Shown in pieces: positions 1-6,384 of a stretch of DNA of 11,221 nucleotides. The notes beneath the pieces were generated by a model. It saw nothing but the letters and a program-made list of their open reading frames with translations. It did no database searches and was not told the origin of the DNA. Position 1 is the stretch's first letter; each line of letters opens with the position of its first letter. The DNA is from Akkermansiaceae bacterium (GTDB lineage Bacteria > Verrucomicrobiota > Verrucomicrobiia > Verrucomicrobiales > Akkermansiaceae). The stretch covers positions 1-11,221 of the forward strand of contig JALZWJ010000275.1 of NCBI GenBank assembly GCA_023300065.1. The letters are read 5' to 3'. The position numbers were made by a program, and so were the translations under genes.

Positions 1-336
1 CACTACCTCCCCTTCCTCCTCACCACCACCATCATGATGGAAGCGGTGAAAGCGGGTGTGGGCCGCGAGACGGCACACGAGGCGATCAAGGAACATGCCG
101 TGGCAACTGTGCATGATCTCCGCAACGGAAAAGCGACCGTAAACAACTTGCTGGAGCGCCTCGCCGAGGACGACCGCCTCCCCCTAGACCAAGACGCTTT
201 AGCAACAATTTTAGAACAAGGGCGAAATAATGTAGGACAAGCACAGGGACAGGTTGCACAATTTAAGCAGGTGATTGAAAAACTCACCGCGAAACACCCG
301 GGAACCGCCGACTACACACCAGGATCTATTTTATAG
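1..336 (+). CDS. purB: Adenylosuccinate lyase, C-terminal fragment (5' end outside window)
   Basis: The reading frame is open from the first base and stops at TAG 334-336, so about 111 C-terminal residues are visible. Adenylosuccinate lyase acts in the cytoplasm, releasing fumarate from SAICAR and from adenylosuccinate in purine synthesis. The visible part begins with a helix reading LPFLLTTTIMMEAVKAGVGR, followed by ETAHEAIKEHA. This resembles the C-terminal domain of PurB, where a hydrophobic helix is followed by a G-x-x-R-x-x-A/C-H/Y pattern. A later GRNNVGQAQGQVAQF stretch resembles the family's GRAPEQV-like segment near the C-terminus. The catalytic His/Ser residues and the signature loop lie upstream of the window. 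Another fumarase/aspartase superfamily lyase, such as argininosuccinate lyase, is possible but fits less well. The next gene follows after 36 bases on the same strand. Confidence 0.72.
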   Translation, partial: HYLPFLLTTTIMMEAVKAGVGRETAHEAIKEHAVATVHDLRNGKATVNNLLERLAEDDRLPLDQDALATILEQGRNNVGQAQGQVAQFKQVIEKLTAKHPGTADYTPGSIL

Positions 337-372
337 CGCCTGGGGCCACCCGCCAGCCCTTCACCCCCTGAA

Positions 373-855
373 ATGCATTACGTTAAAAGTTCCGCTCGCG
401 CTAACGCCTTCCGCCGCGCCAGCATTATCTTGATCTTCGCCGCCCTTTCCATCGTCATCGCGGTAGGGGCGATCGTGAATACCCTTATTCAAAAAACAGA
501 AGAGAGTCTTTGGCTCCTTGGGATTTCCATCATTTCGGCACTCGCCCTCTCCATCTTAGCTCTGATCGTCTCAGGGACCTGCCGGTGCCAACTTTGTCAG
601 GCTTCAACGATGCGTTCTTTGAAATGCATCCACCATAAGAAGGCTCAAAAATTGGCTGGGAGTTATCGTCTCCGCATTGCCGTCTCGGTTCTCGCAAAGG
701 GGAGCTACCGCTGCTCCTATTGTGGAGAAGCCTTTAGCCTGAAGCCGAAAGCCCCTGACCTTAGCCGGTCAGAAATCCTACCTAGCCCGAAGACCTCCGC
801 TAGGCGCCCTCGCAGCGGAAAGCTGGCGAGTCAGATCCCCAAAAAGCGTTCCTGA
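373..855 (+). CDS. Small two-helix membrane protein with paired CxxC motifs
   Basis: A 160-residue protein of unknown function. Two hydrophobic segments (about residues 16-38 and 46-67) are separated by a short polar loop, predicting a helical hairpin in the inner membrane. A cysteine-rich soluble region follows at once: C70, C72 and C75, then C85, then C114 and C117 in a CSYC motif. Two CxxC knuckles about 40 residues apart look like a zinc ribbon, with a conserved-looking GSYRLRIAVSVL stretch between them. The tail (about 128-160) is basic and Pro/Ser-rich, probably disordered. I have an impression of similar proteins in Verrucomicrobiota genomes but cannot verify it. The ATG at 373 has no Shine-Dalgarno sequence; it was chosen because it precedes the first helix. 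It lies between purB and the next gene (9-base gap), so co-transcription is likely. Metal binding is inference. Confidence 0.65.
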   Translation: MHYVKSSARANAFRRASIILIFAALSIVIAVGAIVNTLIQKTEESLWLLGISIISALALSILALIVSGTCRCQLCQASTMRSLKCIHHKKAQKLAGSYRLRIAVSVLAKGSYRCSYCGEAFSLKPKAPDLSRSEILPSPKTSARRPRSGKLASQIPKKRS

Positions 856-864
856 AACCCAGCG

Positions 865-1431
865 ATGAAACTGATCATAACTCTTGTTTTCGGGCTGTTC
901 GCAGGGGCCTTGATCGTGATTGTCGGCTACTTTTATCTCTCGTCGCGGGAACTTGGCGATGAGACTTTTACGGTCACTTTCACGGAGGAAGAAATCCAAG
1001 AGAAGATCGGAAAGGATTTCCCAAAAGAAGACCGCATCCTCAACTACATCCCGATCGTGATCGAGGAGCCAGTGGTCAAATTTTTAGGGGACTCCAACCG
1101 GGTCCAGATTTCGGCGAAAGCCACGATTGCCATTCCTTTTATCCGGAGTGAGGAAGTGTCGGGAACCTTCACTGGAGCCATCCGTTACGAGAGAGGAGAT
1201 GGCACCCTCCGGACCTCTGACCTCACGGTGGAAAACCTCACCACCACCAGCATTCCTAAAAAATATGAAAGTGCGGTGCGGGCAGCACTCACCCTGACTG
1301 CTCGAAAATATTTAGAAGACCACATCCTGCACACTCTTGAGAAAGAGGACTACAAAGGTAAAATGGCCGAGATGCTTCTGCAAAAAATCAAAGTAAAGGA
1401 TGGCCGCTTAGAAGTCATTCTAGGTCTGTAG
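865..1431 (+). CDS. Membrane-anchored DUF1439-like (YceB-type) protein
   Basis: A 188-residue protein with one N-terminal hydrophobic segment (about residues 3-26). No lipobox cysteine is visible, so it is probably a signal anchor with the rest outside the cytoplasm. The body begins with FTEEEIQEKIGKDFPKED, then beta-rich segments (VQISAKATIAIPF, SGTFTGAIRYERGDGTL, LTVENLTTTSIP), a helical stretch (about 133-165) and a short final strand, GRLEVILGL. This order matches my recollection of the DUF1439 family (E. coli lipoprotein YceB): a helix that starts 'ee(i/l)', a lipid-binding-like beta sheet, a long helix, then a strand ending 'v..g.i.i'. E. coli YceB is a lipoprotein, whereas this protein seems to keep its anchor. 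Its molecular function is unknown. It starts 9 bases after the preceding gene, so the pair is probably translated from one mRNA. No Shine-Dalgarno sequence is visible. Confidence 0.6.
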   Translation: MKLIITLVFGLFAGALIVIVGYFYLSSRELGDETFTVTFTEEEIQEKIGKDFPKEDRILNYIPIVIEEPVVKFLGDSNRVQISAKATIAIPFIRSEEVSGTFTGAIRYERGDGTLRTSDLTVENLTTTSIPKKYESAVRAALTLTARKYLEDHILHTLEKEDYKGKMAEMLLQKIKVKDGRLEVILGL

Positions 1432-1458
1432 CTCGGACTTTAAACTGAATTTGTGAGG

Positions 1459-1486
1459 CCCCAAACTCCTTCGAAGGTGGCTGGGG
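1459..1486 (+). other. Imperfect inverted repeat between the DUF1439 gene and ndk
   Basis: CCCCA at 1459-1463 pairs with TGGGG at 1482-1486 and encloses the perfect 10-base palindrome CCTTCGAAGG (1468-1477). The RNA could fold as a 5-bp outer stem, an internal loop, and a short inner stem with a TCGA tetraloop. No T-tract follows, so it is not a standard intrinsic terminator. It might mark the 3' end of the upstream transcript or bind a regulator upstream of ndk. Confidence 0.35.
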
Positions 1487-1488
1487 TG

Positions 1489-1517
1489 TTGACAGCCGGA
1501 GGCCAGTCGCTTAATCC
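1489..1517 (+). promoter_or_regulatory. Possible ndk promoter (good -35, poor -10)
   Basis: A perfect TTGACA occurs at 1489-1494. At the expected 16-17 base spacing the sequence is TTAATC/TAATCC (1511-1517), which matches TATAAT poorly. Transcription from here would start at or very near the ndk ATG at 1526, giving an almost leaderless mRNA. That would fit the lack of any Shine-Dalgarno sequence, but the -10 is weak and the call is tentative. Confidence 0.25.
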
Positions 1518-1525
1518 CCCCTCCT

Positions 1526-1960
1526 ATGGCACAAGAAACGACTTTGATTCTGTTTAAGCCTGATGCGGTCCAAAACGACCTCGTCGGAACCGTCCTCGCC
1601 CGTTACCAGGCAGAGGGTTTTAAAATCCAGGGCATCAAGATGATGACTCTCTGCAATGACATTCTCGCTGAGCACTACTCACACATCGCTGAAATGCCCT
1701 TCTTCCCATCTGTGCGTGACTTCATGCAGGAGTCCCCTGTGGTCGCCCTCGCTCTGAGTGGTGAGAACATTATCTCCCGTGTCCGCGACCTCTTAGGACC
1801 AACTGATTCCAAGGAAGCACCTGCTGGCACAATCCGTGGTGATCTGGGCCAGAAGTGTGAGGAATCTAAAATGCGCAATGTCTGCCATGCTTCCGATAGC
1901 CCAGAGGCTGCCGAGGCTGAGCTAAAGCGCTTCTTCAAAGACGGCGAACTCTTTAGCTAA
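1526..1960 (+). CDS. ndk: Nucleoside diphosphate kinase
   Basis: A 144-residue cytoplasmic enzyme that moves the gamma-phosphate of ATP onto other NDPs through a phosphohistidine. The length is normal for the family. Visible family features are the N-terminal TLILFKPDAV with Lys11, HYSHIAEMPFF (Tyr51, Phe60), Arg87, GPTDSKEAPAGTIRGD with Thr93 and Arg104, and the active-site block NVCHASDSP with catalytic His121. Arg104 and His121 are 17 residues apart, against 13 in human NDK as I recall it, so the QKCEESKM segment is a small insertion next to the active site. A cysteine (C120) directly precedes the catalytic histidine, where Ile/Val is usual. The ATG at 1526 sits just before the conserved first strand. 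The preceding bases are pyrimidine-rich with no Shine-Dalgarno. The gene is monocistronic or last in its unit, ending 43 bases before a strong terminator. Confidence 0.96.
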   Translation: MAQETTLILFKPDAVQNDLVGTVLARYQAEGFKIQGIKMMTLCNDILAEHYSHIAEMPFFPSVRDFMQESPVVALALSGENIISRVRDLLGPTDSKEAPAGTIRGDLGQKCEESKMRNVCHASDSPEAAEAELKRFFKDGELFS

Positions 1961-2003
1961 TCGCCTACTTTCCGGAGGGCATCCCCCACCGTTCTTACTT
2001 TTC

Positions 2004-2035
2004 AAAAAGCCGCCCAATTCGGGTGGCTTTTTTTT
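2004..2035. terminator. Bidirectional intrinsic terminator between ndk and the C39-like gene
   Basis: A GC-rich stem (GCCGCCC 2009-2015 with GGGTGGC 2021-2027, one G-T wobble) closes a five-base AATTC loop. It is flanked by an A-run (2004-2008) and an eight-T run (2028-2035), which extend the pairing. Read on the + strand it has a strong T-tract for ndk. Read on the - strand, the A-run supplies a shorter U-tract for the convergent gene ending at 2046. One structure probably ends both transcripts. Confidence 0.93.
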
Positions 2036-2045
2036 ACGCTCCAGA

Positions 2046-3320
2046 TTACGGCTGGAAAGCGAAGGTGAGATCTGCGGTGTGGGAAATCTCACTCACCGGC
2101 ATACGGCGCGGTAAAGATGGCCCAGCCCAGCTTTCAAGAAAGATGATCTCTTTCCGTTCATCATTGTAACCAATAATAACGGAAGCATGGAGCGGTGAGT
2201 TTTTCTTTTTCGATGGGAGCAGCGCTTCCTCTGGCCGCTCGAACTTACTTTCTCTTCCGCGGGAGAGGTCGCGGGAGAGCTTGGTGTGGAGGCGATCACG
2301 AGACTGATCCCAGCGCCGCCAGACGATCACGGGCATGCCTGCACGGATAGAACGGCGCACCGTCTCATGATCGTAACTGCTTTTACGGTTGAGCTTGAAG
2401 CGGGCTTCCTTTGCCACCGAGCTATAGAGGCCGAGCATATCTGAGCCTGCCGAGGAACCGGTGTTTTGAAATTTACCGGCCACCGCGAGCCAATCTTCAT
2501 CCAAATGAAGACCAAGGTAACGCGCCACCATAACGAGGGTGTTTAGTCCGCAATACGGCCGGTATCCTTGCGGGACCACTTCCACCCCATTTAGGATGAC
2601 GTCCCCGCGATCGTTCCGACTGACCTGAGAGACCAAAGCCTTTAGCCGCTCTCGGGGCTCCAAGGCCTCTTGAGATGAATCAAGCCACGTCTTAGTAGCC
2701 GTCTCCTTCTTCTTAATACTCACCCGAATGAGCCGGTCCTGTGCCGCAAGTAAGCTGATAATCAGGCCAGAGTCCTTGTCATAATATTGCCTCAGTGGGG
2801 CGCGGAGATCACGTGCGCGACCGCGCTTCGATTCCTCTGGTCGCGCATCGATTGCCCCTAAACGGAGGATCAGAGCATCTGAGGTCTTGGCGTAGAGGGC
2901 TGCGAATTCAGCCTGCTTTCCCTCTTGTTCTTTTTGTATTTCAGCAACCGCGGTCTCACGGTCTGTCTCGGAGGATAAAGTGGGCTTAAAATAGCCAAAG
3001 AATGATCCCGCATCAACAAAGGTGATTTGTAGTTCTTCCAGTTGCTCCTCACGGTGGAGGGCGCGGACTAGGAGAGCATCAATCCCGAAAACTTGAGGGC
3101 GGGCCTTCAAATACCCCGAGCTGGCATTCGCAACCCCAGCATCAGTTTGCCAATCTCCAGGGAGAGTTTGGGAACCATCCCAGAGGGCTGAGGCGAGAAA
3201 TACCCCGGTGAGGTCTTGGCCATTGAGCGGGCTGTCATTCTGGCCTAGGGCCGTTATGACTGAATTCGGAAGCGCACAGGCCGGAAGGGCGAGCAGGAAA
3301 AGACAAAGAACGACTTTCAT
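2046..3320 (-). CDS. Exported C39-like (papain-fold) cysteine peptidase family protein
   Basis: A 424-residue protein starting at the ATG whose complement is 3318-3320. The N-terminus MKVVLCLFLLALPAC is a short signal peptide. C15 follows LPA, so it could be a lipoprotein, but signal peptidase I cleavage just after it is also possible. Residues 20-240 match nothing I recognise and include a charged, helix-prone stretch (about 115-175). The C-terminal 180 residues look like a C39-type papain-fold domain: VVPQGYRPYCGLNTLVMVAR with putative oxyanion Gln251 and nucleophile Cys257, then SPLHASVIIGYND with His378, then IIFLESWAG, where Glu396 or a nearby residue would be the third catalytic position. 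A basic insert (about 340-373) separates the Cys and His parts. No ABC transporter or bacteriocin gene is adjacent, so a secretion-leader peptidase role is unlikely. It is the last gene of the - strand block, 68 bases after ompH-D. Its substrate is unknown. Confidence 0.7.
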   Translation of the reverse strand: MKVVLCLFLLALPACALPNSVITALGQNDSPLNGQDLTGVFLASALWDGSQTLPGDWQTDAGVANASSGYLKARPQVFGIDALLVRALHREEQLEELQITFVDAGSFFGYFKPTLSSETDRETAVAEIQKEQEGKQAEFAALYAKTSDALILRLGAIDARPEESKRGRARDLRAPLRQYYDKDSGLIISLLAAQDRLIRVSIKKKETATKTWLDSSQEALEPRERLKALVSQVSRNDRGDVILNGVEVVPQGYRPYCGLNTLVMVARYLGLHLDEDWLAVAGKFQNTGSSAGSDMLGLYSSVAKEARFKLNRKSSYDHETVRRSIRAGMPVIVWRRWDQSRDRLHTKLSRDLSRGRESKFERPEEALLPSKKKNSPLHASVIIGYNDERKEIIFLESWAGPSLPRRMPVSEISHTADLTFAFQP

Positions 3321-3348
3321 TAAGCCTAATACAACACCCGCTGTAATT

Positions 3349-3384
3349 GCCCCGCAACGTCAATCTTTGACGAGATGGCGGGGC
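3349..3384 (-). other. Nested stem-loop between ompH-D and the C39-like gene
   Basis: Two inverted repeats are nested: an outer perfect 7-bp pair GCCCCGC (3349-3355)/GCGGGGC (3378-3384), and an inner 6-bp pair CGTCAA (3358-3363)/TTGACG (3367-3372) around a three-base loop. An unequal internal loop joins them. It begins a few bases after the ompH-D stop. No T-run follows on the - strand, so it is not a canonical terminator. It could attenuate or stabilise the mRNA and set a different level for the downstream peptidase-like gene. Confidence 0.5.
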
Positions 3385-3388
3385 GCCT

Positions 3389-3988
3389 CTATTCGTCTTT
3401 AACTGGAGCCTCTTTATTTAGGGACTCCAAGAGAACGGCGGTAAGATCTGTGGCGTCCTTTGAATAAGAGAGAATGGGGACTCGAGCACCACTGGAACCG
3501 GAGAGATCTAGAATAAAGTCATATCCTTGTTCTTCTGCCACTTTTTGAATGAAAGCGACAACCTCAGAGCGCAAGATAGAAAACTCGACGTTTGCCTTCT
3601 CGGAAAGAGCAGAGTTTTTACGCTCAGCCCATTCTTGGCGGTCGCGGGCGAGAGCTTGGGCTTCTTGATTTTTCGCACTCGCATTCTTGAAAAGTTCTTC
3701 TTTTTTAGCACGAGCCAGAGACGGATCTTCTCCTTCTTTGGCAAGCTTCCGAGCTTCTGTGACGAGGAGCTTGATGGCCTCTATGCGAGATTCACTTTCA
3801 GCCTGAATCTCTTTTTCATAGACCTTGAAAGACTCACGGATTTCCGCCGACTTGTAGTATTCTCCGACCAATTTCTGGATATTAACAGTGCCAATCTTAT
3901 CGACCTTCGCCGCATCGTCTTGAGCAGAAAGCGGAACGGAAGAAAAGACTGCTGCGCAGAGGATTACTAAAATTTTGAATGATTTCAT
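3389..3988 (-). CDS. OmpH/Skp-like periplasmic chaperone, paralog D
   Basis: A 199-residue predicted periplasmic holdase that would bind unfolded outer-membrane proteins. The signal peptide is MKSFKILVILCAAVFSSVPLSA, with likely cleavage before QDD. The body opens with KIGTVNIQKLVGEYYKSAEI (residues 31-50), the short beta strand and helix start typical of OmpH. A long charged, coiled-coil-like region (about 50-150) follows, corresponding to the tentacle helices of Skp. The end has the family signature YDFILDLSGSS (156-166), then D181-L-T and a last helix. Of the four, it diverges most in the N-terminal motif: EYYKS replaces EYHxT or AYHRT. It starts 29 bases after the ompH-C stop, so the two are probably co-transcribed. 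No Shine-Dalgarno precedes the ATG. Family assignment is confident; the holdase role is inferred from Skp. Confidence 0.87.
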   Translation of the reverse strand: MKSFKILVILCAAVFSSVPLSAQDDAAKVDKIGTVNIQKLVGEYYKSAEIRESFKVYEKEIQAESESRIEAIKLLVTEARKLAKEGEDPSLARAKKEELFKNASAKNQEAQALARDRQEWAERKNSALSEKANVEFSILRSEVVAFIQKVAEEQGYDFILDLSGSSGARVPILSYSKDATDLTAVLLESLNKEAPVKDE

Positions 3989-4017
3989 GGTCGTGAAATG
4001 TGAGCTGTGGGATGTTC

Positions 4018-4629
4018 TTACTTAGGAGCTACTGCGGTAGCAGGAGCATCTTTGTTAAGGTTTTTAAGAACCTCTGGGGTGATATCCACTTTGTTGCGGA
4101 CGTAGACGAGGAAAGGCACTTGGTTTGTTGTTAGGCCGGACTCATCAAAAACAAAGTCGGCATCCTGAGTCGCGGCATGCGAGTTGACTGCCTGCATGAC
4201 TTGGAGGCGAATCTCGTTCATGAGACCGACCATCTTTTGGTTCAAAGCGCGGCGGCTACGTTGTATAAATTCCTCACGCTCACGTTGAAGAGCCACGAGA
4301 GTCGCTTGCCGGTCATTCGCCTCCTTGGAGATAGACTTCTTTTTCTCTGGTGAGAGTGAAGGGTCACCAAACTCCTGCTTCATTTTGCGGAGTTCCTCTA
4401 CGATTGCTTGGATGGAAGAATGGCGCTCGACGTCGAGTTTCCGAATATTTTCAGTTTCGACGGCTTCCTCTTTCTCTGCAGCCTTCGTCTTATGGTATTC
4501 GTTGAGCAAAGTGGTCATATTCACGGTCGCGACCTTGAGTTGACCAGCAGTCGCAGAAAGAGCCATTCCCAAAGAAAGGAGAGCAGGGAGAAGCTTTGAA
4601 GTAAGGCGCTGAAATGGGGATGTTTTCAT
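4018..4629 (-). CDS. OmpH/Skp-like periplasmic chaperone, paralog C
   Basis: A 203-residue exported coiled-coil protein of the OmpH/Skp family. The signal peptide is longer than in its paralogs (residues 1-28, cleavage likely at ATA-GQ). It continues with LKVATVNMTTLLNEYHKT (31-48), a charged helical hairpin region (about 50-150) with a turn near FGDPSLSPEKK (87-97), then the signature ADFVFDESGLTTNQVP (157-172) and D182-I-T in DITPEVLKNLN, close to the DITADVLK end of E. coli Skp. The tail after residue 195 is Ala/Pro-rich. It lies 49 bases downstream of lpxD and shares a nine-base leader motif (TCCTTCCAT just before the ATG) with paralog B. Both the C-terminal TNQ motif and this leader support origin by duplication within the cluster. 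No Shine-Dalgarno is visible. Confidence 0.88.
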   Translation of the reverse strand: MKTSPFQRLTSKLLPALLSLGMALSATAGQLKVATVNMTTLLNEYHKTKAAEKEEAVETENIRKLDVERHSSIQAIVEELRKMKQEFGDPSLSPEKKKSISKEANDRQATLVALQREREEFIQRSRRALNQKMVGLMNEIRLQVMQAVNSHAATQDADFVFDESGLTTNQVPFLVYVRNKVDITPEVLKNLNKDAPATAVAPK

Positions 4630-4678
4630 GATGGAAGGACGTTGAATGTTAATCGAGGTGGTTGTTGGACAAAAGGTG

Positions 4679-5713
4679 TCATTCTGAAAGGTGTTGCTCC
4701 AGCTTCTTTTTTAATTCGCGGAGTTCTTCACGCATCTTCGGGAGCCGCGCTACGGTGGCCATTTTACGTTGCTCCGCTTTCATCGGGCGGGCTGGAGTTC
4801 CCATATAAACGCCGGGATTAGTGATATTTTTCAAGAGCCCACCCTGAGCCGCTAGAATCGCCTGATCCGCAAGATCGAGGTGGCCTGCGACACCGGCCTG
4901 AGCGGCAATCGTGACATAATCCCCCAGCTTCGAGCTCCCCGCGATTCCGCTTTGAGCGACCACGAGGCAATGTTTCCCTATTTTCACATTATGAGCAATC
5001 TGAACGAGGTTATCGATCTTAGATCCTTCCCCAATGATCGTGCGGCCAAAACGGGCCCGATCCAGGCAGCTGTTCGCGCCGACTTCGACATCATCTTGAA
5101 TTTCGACAATCCCGACCTGCGGGACCTTTTGGTGGCACCCCTCAACCAAATCGAAGCCGTAGCCGTCTGAACCGATGACGCAGCCAGGCTGAAGCGTAAC
5201 CCTATTCCCCAAGGTGCAGCGTTCGCGAATCACCGCCCCTGGATGTAGAACACAATCCCGGCCAATCACGACATCCCGGCCGATCAAGCAGCCAGCACCT
5301 ACGATCGTTCCATCACCAACTACGGCTCCTTTTTCAAGCACCACGCCGGGGCCGATCTTCACCTTCTCAGGGTCGTAGACCACGCCATCCTCAATATGCG
5401 CACCCGGGGAAACCCCGGGGATAAAGGGATTGGCCTGCTGTTGAAAATAATCGATGAGCTTTGAGAATTCTCCCGAAGGGTTTTCCACCGTAATCAGTCG
5501 GCACCCTGCTGGCGCGGTAAAATCTCCGGCAGGAACGAGGACCACTCCAGCTGCCGTTCCAGCCAACTGAGGTTCGTAACGGGGATTCCCCAAAAAACTA
5601 ACATCTAGGGCCCCTGCGTCATCCAGCGCACCGATGCCAGTATAAAGTGTGGACACCGCCTCATCAGGAGTGACCCCGATCAGAGCGTGAAGTTGCTGCC
5701 AGCTGAGAGACAC
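4679..5713 (-). CDS. lpxD: UDP-3-O-acylglucosamine N-acyltransferase
   Basis: A 344-residue cytoplasmic trimeric acyltransferase for the third step of lipid A synthesis, moving a 3-hydroxyacyl chain from acyl-ACP to the 2-amino group of UDP-3-O-acylglucosamine. The N-terminal uridine-binding domain (about 1-100) contains [12 protein letters not shown] and the [13 protein letters not shown] segment. A long left-handed beta-helix of hexapeptide repeats follows (about 100-305), with [22 protein letters not shown] carrying catalytic His241, and GVAGHLDL with His278. A helical tail (about 324-344) is charged and coiled-coil-like, as in the family. The length is normal. The start is a GTG (complement 5711-5713) right before MSLSWQQL, with no Shine-Dalgarno. 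It sits 21 bases after ompH-B and is flanked on both sides by ompH paralogs. The usual fabZ and lpxA do not follow. Its presence shows that the organism makes lipid A. Confidence 0.96.
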   Translation of the reverse strand: MSLSWQQLHALIGVTPDEAVSTLYTGIGALDDAGALDVSFLGNPRYEPQLAGTAAGVVLVPAGDFTAPAGCRLITVENPSGEFSKLIDYFQQQANPFIPGVSPGAHIEDGVVYDPEKVKIGPGVVLEKGAVVGDGTIVGAGCLIGRDVVIGRDCVLHPGAVIRERCTLGNRVTLQPGCVIGSDGYGFDLVEGCHQKVPQVGIVEIQDDVEVGANSCLDRARFGRTIIGEGSKIDNLVQIAHNVKIGKHCLVVAQSGIAGSSKLGDYVTIAAQAGVAGHLDLADQAILAAQGGLLKNITNPGVYMGTPARPMKAEQRKMATVARLPKMREELRELKKKLEQHLSE

Positions 5714-5734
5714 CTGAAACGTAATGAGTTAGGC

Positions 5735-6307
5735 TTATTCGGCGTCTTCATTGACTTCCTTAAGAAGGGAGTCAGTCAGATCGGTCGTATCCCGAGCATG
5801 AATCACGAATGGGATTCCTTGGTTGCTCTTACCTGAAGCATCTAGAATAAAATCGTAATTCCCCTCTTTCGCTCGCTCAGTTACGGCCCGTTCGATCTTC
5901 ACTAAAATAGCACGCATTTGCTTTCGCATTTTTTCACTCAAAGCACGGTTCCGACGCTCTAAGAACTCGGTCCGCTCTCGCTCTTTCGATTTTCCATCTT
6001 GGGCAAGCTCACGTGATTCTTCATTCAAGCTTTGGCGCTGCTTTTCACCCAATTGCTTATCGGTGAGCTTCTCCCGAATCATCTGCAGCTGAGCATCAAT
6101 ATCTCTAATCCCCGCCAGCTTGTTATTATTATCCTTCTGAATACGGGCCCGCTCAATATTAATATCCCGCTGAACCTCTGTGGTCTGGTGGTATTCATTA
6201 AAGAGACGCTCCATGCTAACTGTTGCGATCTTAAGACGCTGCTGGCCCATGGCCGCAGAAGATAGGACCAGTAGACTGGCTAGAATTGAAAAAATTGGCA
6301 GTTTCAT
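5735..6307 (-). CDS. OmpH/Skp-like periplasmic chaperone, paralog B
   Basis: A 190-residue exported coiled-coil protein, the shortest of the four. The signal peptide is MKLPIFSILASLLVLSSAAMG, with cleavage expected before QQR. It continues with LKIATVSMERLFNEYHQT (25-42), a highly charged helical hairpin (about 45-150, rich in R/K/E/Q), the signature NYDFILDASGKSNQGIP (150-166), then D176-L-T and a final helix. The stop lies 21 bases from the lpxD start, which is the classical ompH-lpxD adjacency, so this copy is the best positional counterpart of skp. A promoter-like pair of boxes lies in the 77-base gap upstream. The ATG at 6305-6307 (complement) precedes a good signal peptide and lacks a Shine-Dalgarno. 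Confidence 0.9.
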   Translation of the reverse strand: MKLPIFSILASLLVLSSAAMGQQRLKIATVSMERLFNEYHQTTEVQRDINIERARIQKDNNNKLAGIRDIDAQLQMIREKLTDKQLGEKQRQSLNEESRELAQDGKSKERERTEFLERRNRALSEKMRKQMRAILVKIERAVTERAKEGNYDFILDASGKSNQGIPFVIHARDTTDLTDSLLKEVNEDAE

Positions 6308-6338
6308 AATGAATGGAAGGAAAGGATTAAGTGGCGGA

Positions 6339-6366
6339 AGTATGACAAATCTAGGAGTGACGTCAA
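6339..6366 (-). promoter_or_regulatory. Predicted promoter for ompH-B/lpxD
   Basis: On the - strand, TTGACG (complement of 6361-6366, five of six consensus bases) is followed after 16 bases by CATACT (complement of 6339-6344, four of six). The predicted start site lies about 25 bases before the ompH-B ATG. The -35 overlaps an 8-base palindrome, TGACGTCA (6358-6365), which could be an operator. The boxes sit wholly inside the ompH-A/ompH-B gap, so lpxD may be expressed independently of ompH-A. Confidence 0.42.
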
Positions 6367-6384
6367 CCGAAGGCTTTATCGCGG

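Noticed and set aside
2046..3320. Bacteriocin leader-peptidase/exporter system
   Set aside because: The C39-like domain has its own signal peptide and is not fused to, or next to, any ABC transporter. No double-glycine precursor peptide was found nearby.
3527..3970. A 147-codon open frame opposite ompH-D
   Set aside because: It is the antisense of a coiled-coil gene. Such genes, poor in stop complements, often leave long antisense frames. It has no recognisable features, and its Phe/Leu richness mirrors Lys/Glu codons.
4880..5170. A 96-codon open frame opposite lpxD
   Set aside because: It lies fully within the hexapeptide-repeat region of lpxD and has no start signal or family resemblance.
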